Origin: Bacteroidales bacterium
Lineage (GTDB): Bacteria > Bacteroidota > Bacteroidia > Bacteroidales > UBA932
DNA length: 34,997 nucleotides
Assembly (NCBI GenBank): GCA_016288775.1
Contig: JAEELG010000001.1
Location: 1-34,997 of the forward strand
Direction: 5' to 3'
Shown: piece by piece, positions 1 to 6,746 of the stretch
How the letters are laid out: the number at the start of each line of letters is the position of its first letter
Numbering within the stretch: the first letter of the stretch is position 1
Position numbers and translations under genes: made by a program
The notes under the pieces: generated by a model
What the model was told of the DNA's origin: nothing
The model's input: the letters and a program-made list of their open reading frames with translations, nothing else
Databases searched by the model: none

Positions 1-44
1 GTGAGAAGTCCGGAGACGTCCTCGTGCAAGGTAAGCTGGCGTAA
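1..44 (+). CDS. 3' end of an unidentified CDS (partial)
   Basis: The third forward frame is open from the window edge to a TAA at 42-44 and reads EKSGDVLVQGKLA. Its composition resembles a normal protein C-terminus, and it is followed 27 bp later by a strong hairpin, as expected for the end of a transcription unit. Only 13 residues are visible, so no family can be named. Frame 1 is also open (to 81), but it would end inside the hairpin and has an unlikely composition. Confidence 0.35.
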   Translation, partial: EKSGDVLVQGKLA

Positions 45-71
45 GGGCTGGACTCAACCCGGCATTACAGT

Positions 72-119
72 AAGAGGGTGACTAGTAAGCGATTCCTATG
101 GCTCATTAGTCACCCTCTT
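72..119. terminator. Long hairpin between convergent genes, likely bidirectional terminator
   Basis: The arm 72-90 (AAGAGGGTGACTAGTAAGC) pairs with 101-119 over 19 positions with only two non-Watson-Crick positions (both can be G-U or A-C type depending on strand), around a 10-nt loop (91-100). It lies between the plus-strand frame ending at 44 and the minus-strand gene ending at 140. Neither side has a clean T tract, so termination is inferred from position and stem strength. Confidence 0.6.
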
Positions 120-139
120 GCACATTATTATTATAAGAG

Positions 140-742
140 TTATCTCTTCTTATGTCCGCCGAAAAAACTCCAGCCAACACCGAGCGAAATCACTGATGGA
201 GTCCCGCCAAAGAACAAGCGGTACTCTGCAGTAATGCGAAGATGGTCCCAGAACTCGCAACCGCCGCGGAAAGACAGGAACGCGTTGCTGGCCTTTGTCG
301 TGGTCCCGTCGTGCCCTAACGCGTTATTTGGGTTCAAATACTCACCGTTGTAATACCCGGCTCCGAGCCCGGCAAAAGGTGCAATGTTATTCCAGTTACG
401 CCAATTGTAATCAACATGAGCACTGTACATCGCCCCCGAAGTGAACTTGATGCCATACTTCGGACTCTCTGCGAAGAGGGCCGAGTACTGCAGGCCAAGG
501 TCCCACGGCGAGCCGACAATATTGTAACGCACCTCGGCCTCCAGCTTCATACCGCTGCCAAGCTTTAGCGGCGTTGCAAATCCGCCCCCAATACCTATCT
601 CAAAGTCCTGGACATCATCTCCGATTCTCTGGACTGTTTGCTTTTCCTCCGGCAAATCCCAAGAAGCATCAAGCTGCTGGGCCATCGCAATTGATGAGCT
701 CAGCAGCAAGAAGATTGCCGATAGAAAAGTGAAACGTATCAT
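140..742 (-). CDS. Outer-membrane beta-barrel protein (last gene of LytTR-linked operon B)
   Basis: A 200-residue secreted protein. Residues 1-22 form a signal peptide (hydrophobic FLSAIFLLLSSSIAMAQ, SPI-type cleavage near A-Q-Q). The mature part has alternating aromatic and glycine-rich segments (GIGGGFATPL, NIAPFAGLGAGYYNG, LSFRGGCEFWDHLRITAEYRLFF) and ends in an amphipathic strand (VISLGVGWSFFGGHKKR), typical of small 8-stranded barrels of the porin/OmpA-barrel type common in Bacteroidota. The start is fixed by a 1-nt overlap with the stop of the upstream gene (TAATG), so translation is probably coupled. Its substrate or role is unknown. It is co-transcribed with the barrel at 742-1377 and the lipoprotein at 1380-2006. 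Confidence 0.8.
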   Translation of the reverse strand: MIRFTFLSAIFLLLSSSIAMAQQLDASWDLPEEKQTVQRIGDDVQDFEIGIGGGFATPLKLGSGMKLEAEVRYNIVGSPWDLGLQYSALFAESPKYGIKFTSGAMYSAHVDYNWRNWNNIAPFAGLGAGYYNGEYLNPNNALGHDGTTTKASNAFLSFRGGCEFWDHLRITAEYRLFFGGTPSVISLGVGWSFFGGHKKR

Positions 743-1377
743 TAAAACCTAAAGCCTATGCCTGCTAATGCAATGGTGGCTGCCGAACTGATATTCAATT
801 CCGCTAATCCGTAGAAGTGATTCTTGCCAAAGTTAATACCTACCGGAGTAATATACGGAGTCGGAATGACGTTTCCGGCCACAAGCGAGACACCGGCTCC
901 AAGAGCTGAGTATAACCGGACGGATTCACTTCTATACCATTTGAACCGGGCATCTGCCATAAGAGAGTAAGAAGGGGATGTTTCAGTCCAAGTGGATTCA
1001 GGAGCTGACTGGAAATCAAATTCATTGGCTTGAGCAATTGTGCCGTCCGGTTTGACATCGCCCTCTTTTACTATAGACCTGTACTGTGACATTGAATAGA
1101 CAGCGGCACAAGCGTTGAAGACTGCATTGAAATCCCATTTCTCGGATATGCAGAAAGTATATCCTACATTAACGGAAGGCATATACAGACGCTTCATCTC
1201 AATGCCTCTTTGATATTTGAGAAGATTCGCATCATACCCTAATTGACCATGAAGGGGAGGTATGCCTGTGGAGATCTCTATGGAATGGCGATGGTCAGGA
1301 TCATAATGTTGTGCGTCCGCAACTTGGCAAATAGCTAAAGATACTGCCATTACTAATAATACAATAGTCTTTTTCAT
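742..1377 (-). CDS. Outer-membrane beta-barrel protein (middle gene of operon B)
   Basis: A 211-residue secreted protein with a signal peptide (MKKTIVLLVMAVSLAICQVADAQ). The body is made of predicted amphipathic strands (SVNVGYTFCISEKWDFNAVFNACAAVYS, YSLMADARFKWYRSESVRLYSALGAGVSL, HFYGLAELNISSAATIALAGIGFRF), and the chain ends in the aromatic -FRF signature recognised by the BAM machinery. It follows the lipoprotein gene with a 2-nt gap and overlaps the next barrel by 1 nt, so the three form one transcription unit. No catalytic motif is visible; it is probably structural, a channel or a sensor component at the surface. Confidence 0.8.
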   Translation of the reverse strand: MKKTIVLLVMAVSLAICQVADAQHYDPDHRHSIEISTGIPPLHGQLGYDANLLKYQRGIEMKRLYMPSVNVGYTFCISEKWDFNAVFNACAAVYSMSQYRSIVKEGDVKPDGTIAQANEFDFQSAPESTWTETSPSYSLMADARFKWYRSESVRLYSALGAGVSLVAGNVIPTPYITPVGINFGKNHFYGLAELNISSAATIALAGIGFRF

Positions 1378-1379
1378 AA

Positions 1380-2006
1380 CTAAACTTGTTTATCTATTCT
1401 TTGATAGGTCAATTGCACATGTCCGCCCCGCCAACCGCCGCGAGACATATCATTAAAATGTGTAATTGCTTTTATGACAATTATTTGCTTATCAGGGACA
1501 AATGTTATGTCAACATTCTGGTACGGAATTGTATAGTCCCGACTCTTGAACTCTTTAGGATAATCGAAAGAAATGCTCCCCTCATTGTCAACTGTATAAT
1601 GGAATTGATACGTGGCCATTTCTACATTGCATGTTCCGTTTTCCCTGGCAAGTTCACGTTCACTCTCCAGAGACAGCGTTACAGGCAAATATAAGTTGAT
1701 TTGCGCTTCAGAATTCACTTTCAAAGTAGGCAAGACTATATTCTGAACCAATGGGCTTACATAATCAATACTCTGGATTCCACCCCAGCCTGAATCTTTC
1801 ATTTGTCTGAGGATATCTGTTGACGCATATCCATCTCCGGACACATCAACAGGTTCTGAAAACTCGACGGCTGTAAGCTCATACTTTCCATATAATGAAC
1901 TCACGGCATGCAAAGCAGCCGAGGACATATCTTCCTTAACGGGCTCGCAAGCTATAATAACCGAGAGTAGGACAATTAGTGACAGACAATAAACAACTCT
2001 TTTCAT
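1380..2006 (-). CDS. Secreted lipoprotein, first gene of LytTR-linked operon B
   Basis: A 208-residue protein beginning MKRVVYCLSLIVLLSVIIACEP. The VIIAC lipobox (Cys20) predicts SPII processing. The following region (YGKYELTAVEFSEPVDVSGDG, then a beta-rich body) resembles DUF-type beta-sandwich lipoproteins of Bacteroidota, but I do not recognise a named family. An in-frame extension to 2105 exists; I reject it because it would begin upstream of the promoter (-7 box at 2052-2059) and because ATG 2004-2006 has a good AGGAG ribosome-binding site 6 nt upstream, uncommon in this window. The gene is the promoter-proximal member of operon B and so the most direct target of the operator at 2094-2140. 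Confidence 0.75.
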   Translation of the reverse strand: MKRVVYCLSLIVLLSVIIACEPVKEDMSSAALHAVSSLYGKYELTAVEFSEPVDVSGDGYASTDILRQMKDSGWGGIQSIDYVSPLVQNIVLPTLKVNSEAQINLYLPVTLSLESERELARENGTCNVEMATYQFHYTVDNEGSISFDYPKEFKSRDYTIPYQNVDITFVPDKQIIVIKAITHFNDMSRGGWRGGHVQLTYQRIDKQV

Positions 2007-2051
2007 AACGCTCCTTATCTTATAAATCTCAATTTGCGTAGTTTCTTGCAT

Positions 2052-2082
2052 CAAAAGTACATTGCGTTCTGCATATAACAAA
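2052..2082 (-). promoter_or_regulatory. Bacteroidota-type promoter of operon B (2006-140)
   Basis: Read on the minus strand, TACTTTTG (2052-2059) fits the TAnnTTTG -7 consensus of the Bacteroidota primary sigma factor. A TTTG (2079-2082) precedes it with a 19-bp spacer, matching the -33 element. The predicted start near 2045 gives a leader of about 40 nt before ATG 2006. Confidence 0.8.
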
Positions 2083-2093
2083 AGATTGTTTGC

Positions 2094-2140
2094 TGAACCC
2101 TTCATTTTTGACCATGAACGCGTCTTTTTCGCGGTTGAAC
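2094..2140 (-). promoter_or_regulatory. Putative LytTR operator, three phased half-sites (copy 1)
   Basis: Three GTTCA cores (minus strand; TGAAC on the plus strand at 2094-2098, 2115-2119 and 2136-2140) are spaced exactly 21 bp apart, about two helical turns. The array begins 12 bp upstream of the -33 element. A second copy with the same spacing lies at 5054-5100. LytTR regulators such as AgrA and AlgR are known to bind direct repeats about two turns apart, and a LytTR gene ends 13 bp away, so assignment to that regulator is a strong inference. Confidence 0.7.
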
Positions 2141-2166
2141 AAAAAAGGCCGCTCAGTAGAGCAGCC
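2141..2166 (-). terminator. Intrinsic terminator of operon A
   Basis: On the minus strand GGCTGCTC (2166-2159) and GAGCGGCC (2154-2147) form an 8-bp stem with one G-U pair and a 4-nt loop, followed at once by six T (2146-2141). The stem starts within the last codons of the response-regulator gene (stop at 2153-2155). The T tract abuts the distal half-site of the operon B operator. Confidence 0.85.
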
Positions 2167-2911
2167 CGGTCAATTCTTTCCGTTTGGGAATTGTGATGTG
2201 TATCTCCGCTTTATCATACGGTTTCTTAAGTACCAAGGCACATTCCCTCTTGGCCGGAAGGTCATCGAAGGCCTCAATTGCATCAAGGGCAACGATGAAC
2301 TGGCGGTTCACACGGGTAAAGTGTTCCGGATTCAATTCGCCCTCAAGCTGGGAAAGCGAACCGCCGACGTAGCCGTATGTGCCGTCTTTCAGGAAGACCT
2401 TGGTGCCGCCGGTATCGGCAGCTATGTGGCTCACTTCCTCTACTGGCGTCACCAGTGTCCTGGTTCCTTGCTCCAGCATCAGGCGTTTACGGTAATTCAC
2501 CTTTCGCTGTAAGATGTCCGAAGACATATCCTTAAGCATAGACGGCGTCAGGCGCGGGAAACGCTCTTCGCAATGCCTCAGGGCTTTTTCAAGGTCGGCT
2601 TTCTGCACCGGTTTCATCAGGTAGTCGGCGCAATTGTAATCGAATGCGCGGAGGGCGTATTCATCATAGCCTGTCACGAATACCACTGCTGCCTTAGTCT
2701 CCACCTTGTCGAAAATAGCGAACGACAAGCCATCGTCCAGGCGTATATCGGAGAAGATAATGTCAAGATCCTGGTGCTCGGCAAGGAAGCGCAGCGACGC
2801 CTCGATGCTGGTAGTCTTTCCTGCCACTTCCCAATCAGGACGCAAGGCCTTTAGCGTGCGTTCAAGCGCCTGGGCACTTAAGGCTTCGTCTTCAATTATC
2901 AGAACTTTCAT
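2153..2911 (-). CDS. LytTR-family response regulator
   Basis: A 252-residue two-domain regulator. The receiver domain (1-120) has the acidic pair E7/D8, the phospho-acceptor Asp55 (IIFSDIRLDDG), the switch Thr80 and Lys100 (YLMKP), so it should be phosphorylatable. The LytTR DNA-binding domain (about 150-245) carries the usual pattern (RTLVTPVEEVSHIAADTGG, HFTRVNRQFIVALDAIEAF). It overlaps the kinase gene by 20 bp and is the last gene of operon A; its stop codon is inside the terminator hairpin. The kinase at 2892-4001 is its obvious partner. Its likely DNA targets are the two 21-bp-phased arrays at 2094-2140 and 5054-5100, which would make it autoregulatory and a regulator of operon B. Confidence 0.95.
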   Translation of the reverse strand: MKVLIIEDEALSAQALERTLKALRPDWEVAGKTTSIEASLRFLAEHQDLDIIFSDIRLDDGLSFAIFDKVETKAAVVFVTGYDEYALRAFDYNCADYLMKPVQKADLEKALRHCEERFPRLTPSMLKDMSSDILQRKVNYRKRLMLEQGTRTLVTPVEEVSHIAADTGGTKVFLKDGTYGYVGGSLSQLEGELNPEHFTRVNRQFIVALDAIEAFDDLPAKRECALVLKKPYDKAEIHITIPKRKELTGLLY

Positions 2912-4001
2912 AACGAATCTCGTTTACATCAAGCAGCGGCAGACCCACACGGAAGGTCTTGCCATTGTTTTCTATGGTGAGTTTCTTGCCGCTCAGGAGT
3001 TCATAGCGGCTGCTCAGGTTCTTCAATCCGTGTCCGCTCTTTTGGGGGCTGTCGAATCGGGGAAGGATATTGTTTTCTACTACTATCCTGTCCCCCTCTT
3101 TGTAGATTCGGATAGTCAGGTTTGCTTCAGCCCCGTGGCGGTTGTGCTTCAGGGCATTCTCCACCATCATCTGCACCGAAACAGGCACCACATAGGCGCT
3201 CACTCCGTCCAGGTTCCCGGCTATCTCGGCGCTCACTCCACTGTAGCGGTAATTAATCAGCTTCAGATACTCTCTCGTAAATGCAAGCTCATTTCCGACA
3301 GGGACTATATGGGTACTGGCATTCATCATCAGATAACGGTAGATATTGGAAAGGCTCAAGGTAAAGGTCCTTGCATCTTCCGCTTCTTCCGGTATCAGGT
3401 TATAGAGAGTGCTGAAGCTGTTGAACACAAAGTGATTGTCGGCCTGCAGGGCCAGGGTGTCCAATTTAGATTGCAATACAGCCAGTTCTTCTTCTGTCGC
3501 CTGTAGTTCGGCTGCAGCCTTGGCCTCCTCCTCATCGCGGTGCCGGCTTATAAGGAAAGATATCAGGCAAGCCGTAGAGAGCACCGAGGTCATTGCCGAA
3601 TCGGTGTAGAAGACGCGCCAGAATAGCGTAGTGTTTTCCGGATATACCGCCCTGTAGAAAACTGCCACACCATAGGCACAGAGGACATTGAAAAGTGCTA
3701 CTATGAGCACCATCAGCAACATTCTCACGAAAGTCTTTTCCTGCTTCCAGAATATCCGGGCTACGGCAGCGCAAAAGAGAAGCGACAACTCAATGAGCAC
3801 CGTTGTCTCTACTATATGTTCGGCCAAATCAACACCTACTTCTTTCAGAAGGGCAAGACCGCTGAAATCCTTGTAATATGGAATGCTCACCACGCACCAC
3901 AGCGCCCAGCTGACGGCAATGGCCAGCAGCACAACTGAAAGGTGACGGCGCCGGCGCTCCTCTTTGGAAGTATTGTATGTATCGAAGATGCTGAAATACA
4001 T
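2892..4001 (-). CDS. LytS/YehU-type sensor histidine kinase (His_kinase family)
   Basis: A 369-residue membrane kinase with four hydrophobic segments (about 21-40, 60-82, 92-116, 137-151), a short coiled coil (155-185), then the His_kinase (PF06580) H-box and an HATPase domain. The phospho-acceptor is His190 in DNHFVFNSF; the family norm is NPHFLFNSL, so the Pro before His is Asn here. The N-box (MMVENALKHN) and G-box (GHGLKNLSSRYELL) are intact. No extracytoplasmic domain of useful size is visible, so signals may come from the membrane or from the barrel and lipoprotein of the same operon. ATG 4001 is preferred over an upstream TTG (4049) that would overlap the barrel gene. It phosphorylates, by inference, the regulator encoded next. 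Confidence 0.9.
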   Translation of the reverse strand: MYFSIFDTYNTSKEERRRRHLSVVLLAIAVSWALWCVVSIPYYKDFSGLALLKEVGVDLAEHIVETTVLIELSLLFCAAVARIFWKQEKTFVRMLLMVLIVALFNVLCAYGVAVFYRAVYPENTTLFWRVFYTDSAMTSVLSTACLISFLISRHRDEEEAKAAAELQATEEELAVLQSKLDTLALQADNHFVFNSFSTLYNLIPEEAEDARTFTLSLSNIYRYLMMNASTHIVPVGNELAFTREYLKLINYRYSGVSAEIAGNLDGVSAYVVPVSVQMMVENALKHNRHGAEANLTIRIYKEGDRIVVENNILPRFDSPQKSGHGLKNLSSRYELLSGKKLTIENNGKTFRVGLPLLDVNEIRYESSDN

Positions 4002-4035
4002 CGCTGCGGTATTTTGCCGAAAGATACCAAGTTTT

Positions 4036-4548
4036 TCAGTGCCTGCCAAATCTTACGGCAACTCCGGCAGTTATTGTATGATAGCTTTGCGATTCATAAC
4101 TCGGAGCATCCGTAACCCTAATCAAGTAATTGTTGTAGGTATAATCGGCAAACAGTTTCAATCTGCCAAGCGACAATCCGATTTCCGGGGATGCGTACAA
4201 GCCCCAATTCAGATTATCGTTTACGGCAAAACCCACAGACGCGGCAATGTAGGGCTTCAGCGACACTCCCGTGTCAAACTCTTGGGCTACCTTACAATAA
4301 ACTGGGATGGCGCCGTAATTGGCAAAATCTGTTATGATACCGGTTCCACAACCAACAAAACCACCATCTTCAAAACGAACCCCGTGAACAGTCTGCAGAT
4401 TCAGCCAGGTCCCGGTATTGTTTACCAGGTTCACCATACCGCCGAGGCTGACATCGCCTGAGTAACTCTTTGTTTGCTGAGCGGCTGCCGACAGGGAAAC
4501 CGCTGTTAGCAAGGTGGCGACAAGAAGTGAATAACTAATGTTCTTCAT
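4036..4548 (-). CDS. Small outer-membrane beta-barrel protein of operon A
   Basis: A 170-residue protein with a signal peptide (1-23, LLVATLLTAVSLSAAAQQ) and a body of alternating strands and turns (VSLGGMVNLVNNTGTWLNLQ, LKPYIAASVGFAVNDNLNWG, LKLFADYTYNNYLIRV) ending in VAVRFGRH, as in 8-stranded outer-membrane barrels. Its layout (GDVSLGGMVN...LQTVHGVRFEDGGFVGCGTG) matches that of the barrel at 5354-5875 (GSVSVINQAL...LETSHGVMINPNHYIGAGAG), so the two are paralogues. The start overlaps the stop of the lipoprotein gene (ATGA), and the kinase begins 34 nt after its stop. Placement between a lipoprotein and a kinase lacking a sensor domain suggests a role in sensing at the outer membrane (inference). 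Confidence 0.8.
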   Translation of the reverse strand: MKNISYSLLVATLLTAVSLSAAAQQTKSYSGDVSLGGMVNLVNNTGTWLNLQTVHGVRFEDGGFVGCGTGIITDFANYGAIPVYCKVAQEFDTGVSLKPYIAASVGFAVNDNLNWGLYASPEIGLSLGRLKLFADYTYNNYLIRVTDAPSYESQSYHTITAGVAVRFGRH

Positions 4549-4988
4549 AATAAAAACCGCTCTTTTAAACTATTATTAATCTCGAAATATTTCATTGAGC
4601 CTTCGTCAGAAGAATACCAGAAAGCCTCGAGCATATCATTATTCCGTGATGCATCAACTGTTCCTGATATTAACCTAACATGCTTGCCGTCTTGGAAAAC
4701 TATATCAAGGGAATCACTACGGAAGAAAGCTATCTTTCCCTCTTCCATTTTCCCGGACAGGTTTTCTTCCCAGTATTGGTAACTATCTTTGGACCCTAAT
4801 GAGATTTCTTTTGAAGAGTCGCCCGAATATGATGTTACAGAGACCTGGGCGTCAGTATCATTTATCATTACATACGTAATTTTGCGATTCTCGGTCAAGC
4901 CTTGAGGTATAAGGCTTTCCTTACAAGAAACCAATGACACTAACATAATGAGCATTACAATAATAGCCTTTAACTGTTTCATATTCAT
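4545..4988 (-). CDS. Small lipoprotein, first gene of LytTR operon A
   Basis: A 147-residue protein starting MNMKQLKAIIVMLIMLVSLVSCKESL, with a VSC lipobox (Cys22, SPII). The mature part is short and beta-rich (RKITYVMINDTDAQVSVTSYSG, IVFQDGKHVRLISG, STSDEG-like acidic turns) and ends EINNSLKERFLL. I do not recognise the family. A reading frame extending to 5042 is rejected because its start lies upstream of the promoter -7 box (5012-5019). ATG at 4988 or 4982 gives a leader of about 20 nt. It is followed by the barrel with an ATGA overlap, then the kinase and regulator. The same lipoprotein-then-barrel order heads operon B. Confidence 0.7.
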   Translation of the reverse strand: MNMKQLKAIIVMLIMLVSLVSCKESLIPQGLTENRKITYVMINDTDAQVSVTSYSGDSSKEISLGSKDSYQYWEENLSGKMEEGKIAFFRSDSLDIVFQDGKHVRLISGTVDASRNNDMLEAFWYSSDEGSMKYFEINNSLKERFLL

Positions 4989-5011
4989 ATTGTTTATAAT
5001 GATAACTAGTG

Positions 5012-5042
5012 CAAAGCTATTAAATCGCTTCTTTTCTTTCAA
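5012..5042 (-). promoter_or_regulatory. Bacteroidota-type promoter of operon A (4988-2153)
   Basis: On the minus strand TAGCTTTG (5012-5019) matches TAnnTTTG. A TTG (5040-5042) lies 20 bp upstream. The predicted start near 5005 fixes the first gene's ATG at 4988 or 4982. Confidence 0.8.
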
Positions 5043-5053
5043 TTAATAATCCC

Positions 5054-5100
5054 TGAACCCGTCATTTTTGACCATGAACCCGTCATTTTGAGGGTTGAGC
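5054..5100 (-). promoter_or_regulatory. Putative LytTR operator, three phased half-sites (copy 2)
   Basis: Plus-strand TGAAC at 5054-5058 and 5075-5079 and TGAGC at 5096-5100 repeat at exactly 21 bp. The array starts 12 bp upstream of the -33 TTG, the same geometry as at 2094-2140. Over 56 aligned positions (2094-2149 with 5054-5109) I count 47 identities. The position upstream of the operon encoding the LytTR regulator implies autoregulation. Confidence 0.7.
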
Positions 5101-5110
5101 AAAAACGACC

Positions 5111-5290
5111 ATATCATTTAGTTATTTGCAACAACATTTTTACCAGCACTATTACTTTATTATGTTGCATATGTATCCTTTCTTAAAGATGAAGCATACA
5201 ATCAAATCCACCTTCCATTGAGATGATGAAAGATGGGCGTTCACAACTATAAAGAGGCTAATCTATGTAGGAAAGATCTCTTAATTATTA
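5111..5290. other. Gene-free AT-rich stretch
   Basis: The stretch between the operon A operator and the terminator at 5291-5328 is AT-rich and has no credible coding frame on either strand. I see no match to a TAnnTTTG promoter, repeat or RNA-like structure in it. The short plus-strand open frame starting at 5233 runs into the barrel gene antisense and has no support. Confidence 0.5.
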
Positions 5291-5328
5291 ATTCACCCCG
5301 CTGGGATATAGTTTCTAGCGGGGTGAAT
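5291..5328 (-). terminator. Hairpin terminator of the barrel gene 5354-5875
   Basis: A perfect 12-bp inverted repeat (ATTCACCCCGCT at 5291-5302 with AGCGGGGTGAAT at 5317-5328) encloses a 14-nt loop, 25 bp downstream of the barrel stop codon. On the minus strand it is followed by the AT-rich TAATTAATTAA, not a pure T tract. Confidence 0.7.
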
Positions 5329-5353
5329 ACATTTTATTATTTTCGTACTCTTG

Positions 5354-5875
5354 TTAAAAGGCAAAAGTCAGTGCAACTCTTGGCGCAATATATACAGGCT
5401 TTCCAGCAGGATTTTCACCGATTGGCACAATAATATTGGCGCCTGCGGATGCAGATAGGCCACACCCGGAATTGATTGACCAACTCCAACCTATGCTTGG
5501 CTGAAAACTAGCGCCTTGCCAATAATTATAGCTGTTTCCATATCCTTCAACGCGCAAAGCCTTTGAATAACCTGTTTGTAGCTCAGCAAAAGGGGTACTG
5601 CTCTTCTTAAGAAAATAAGCCTGATAATCTATAAAAACCTCAGCAAAAGTGGGATAGCCAGTGCCGTTGGGAAACACATAAGCTCCTGCTCCTGCTCCTA
5701 TATAGTGATTGGGGTTTATCATAACACCGTGAGATGTTTCTAAACCAACGCAGACAAGAGCTTGGTTAATCACCGATACACTTCCTCTGTATCCGGTCTC
5801 GCGCCCTTTGACTGTCTGGGCAAAGGTAGAGGTGCACAAAAGAGTCAATACAATTAATATAAATGTACGTTTCAT
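5354..5875 (-). CDS. Small outer-membrane beta-barrel protein, paralogue of 4036-4548
   Basis: A 173-residue protein with a signal peptide (MKRTFILIVLTLLCTSTFAQ). Alternating beta segments (YIGAGAGAYVFPNGTGYP, FAELQTGYSKALRVEGY, IGWSWSINSGCGLSASAGANI) lead to the terminal strand VYIAPRVALTFAF, ending in Phe as BAM clients do. It shares the GSVS...LETSHGV...GAGAG pattern with the operon A barrel, so it is a diverged duplicate. It appears monocistronic, with its own terminator. Upstream only a one-mismatch -7 box (TAACATTG on the minus strand, 5905-5912) is visible, and no copy of the GTTCA array, so control by the LytTR system is not indicated. Confidence 0.75.
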   Translation of the reverse strand: MKRTFILIVLTLLCTSTFAQTVKGRETGYRGSVSVINQALVCVGLETSHGVMINPNHYIGAGAGAYVFPNGTGYPTFAEVFIDYQAYFLKKSSTPFAELQTGYSKALRVEGYGNSYNYWQGASFQPSIGWSWSINSGCGLSASAGANIIVPIGENPAGKPVYIAPRVALTFAF

Positions 5876-6158
5876 CTGTTATTTAGTTATAATGATAGTT
5901 TATTCAATGTTATTCTTCTTCTTCCCTAGCTTTTGCAAAATCTATTCCCAAAGAAATCTTCTATTGTGAGTTATTAAAAATGTTGATAAATAGGGGCTCG
6001 CGAGACCTCACCGAATGTCTTTCGGTAACTGCAAAAATATACGAAAAATGTGGTGAATAAAAAGTGCTTTTCTTATTGCGCGTACTTACGCTGCATCATC
6101 GGAAACCGCGCTTCAAGTGAGAAAGGTTGTAGGTTACCACCATTAAAAGTGGTATGCC
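5876..6158. other. Intergenic region with small hairpins, no gene seen
   Basis: This 283-nt region separates the barrel gene from the Fic remnant. It contains a 6-bp hairpin ACCGAA/TTCGGT (6010-6026) and another, TACCAC/GTGGTA (6135-6154), just before the Fic stop, which could be a weak terminator for the minus-strand operon. No coding frame of interest and no insertion-sequence end was recognised. Confidence 0.4.
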
Positions 6159-6746
6159 TTACACGGAAGGGATGATGAACACATCCCACTGGCCGTCTTT
6201 TTCGCGGCGGGCGATATAGCCTTTGTCGGTCATGGACTTCAGGTGCTTTTGAATAGCGGACGTATTGATTCCGATAGTCTTGGCAAGAGCGGCAATAGTA
6301 ATCTCCGGATTGCTCATCAGTACATTAAGTACACGACCGGAATTCTCACTGCGGAACACAATGCGCTGACCGTCATACCACCAGACATTGGCATCGTGAG
6401 TTTGTATGAAATCGATGTCGTTCTGTACTTCCTCGGCAACCATCTTCTTGAACCAGTTCACAAAGTGCCTGGCTTCACGCAGGCTGGCGTGCGAACCATC
6501 GGACAGCACAGGGCCGACAACCAGATCGGATTTATGCAATGCTTCAAGATAGTCTTTCTTCTTGCGGCTTCGGACCACCACCATTGGATAATCGTGACGT
6601 GCAAGGATATAGTTCACCAGGAGCCTGGCGATGCGTCCGTTTCCGTCCTCAAACGGATGGATTCTGATGTAGCGGTAATGGAACAGTGCCGCCAGTTCTA
6701 TCGGGCTGTATTCTCCGGCCTTCTCAGCCTCGTTGTACCAGTCCAC
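6159..6746 (-). pseudogene. 5'-truncated Fic-family (AMPylase-type) gene with C-terminal winged helix
   Basis: The 195-codon frame has an intact Fic catalytic loop HPFEDGNGR (residues 30-38) followed by helix LLVNYILARHDYPMV and a C-terminal winged-helix region (ITIAALAKTIGINTSAIQKH, then a wing). In full-length Fic proteins of this class (about 330-370 residues) the motif lies near residue 190-210, after an N-terminal domain and the inhibitory helix. Here all of that and the first helices of the Fic fold are missing. The frame is open upstream through LVDWYN to an in-frame TAA near 6789, with no ATG; the best start is GTG at 6746. I infer a degraded gene. Regulation by the inhibitory helix would be absent if any product were made. 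It lies 73 bp after the GNAT gene. Confidence 0.75.

Noticed and set aside
2007..2105. N-terminal extension of the lipoprotein gene at 1380-2006
   Set aside because: It would start upstream of the promoter -7 box (2052-2059); the internal ATG has a ribosome-binding site and a proper SPII signal.
4989..5042. Upstream start (5042) for the operon A lipoprotein
   Set aside because: Start lies within the -33 element of the promoter; the transcript should begin near 5005.
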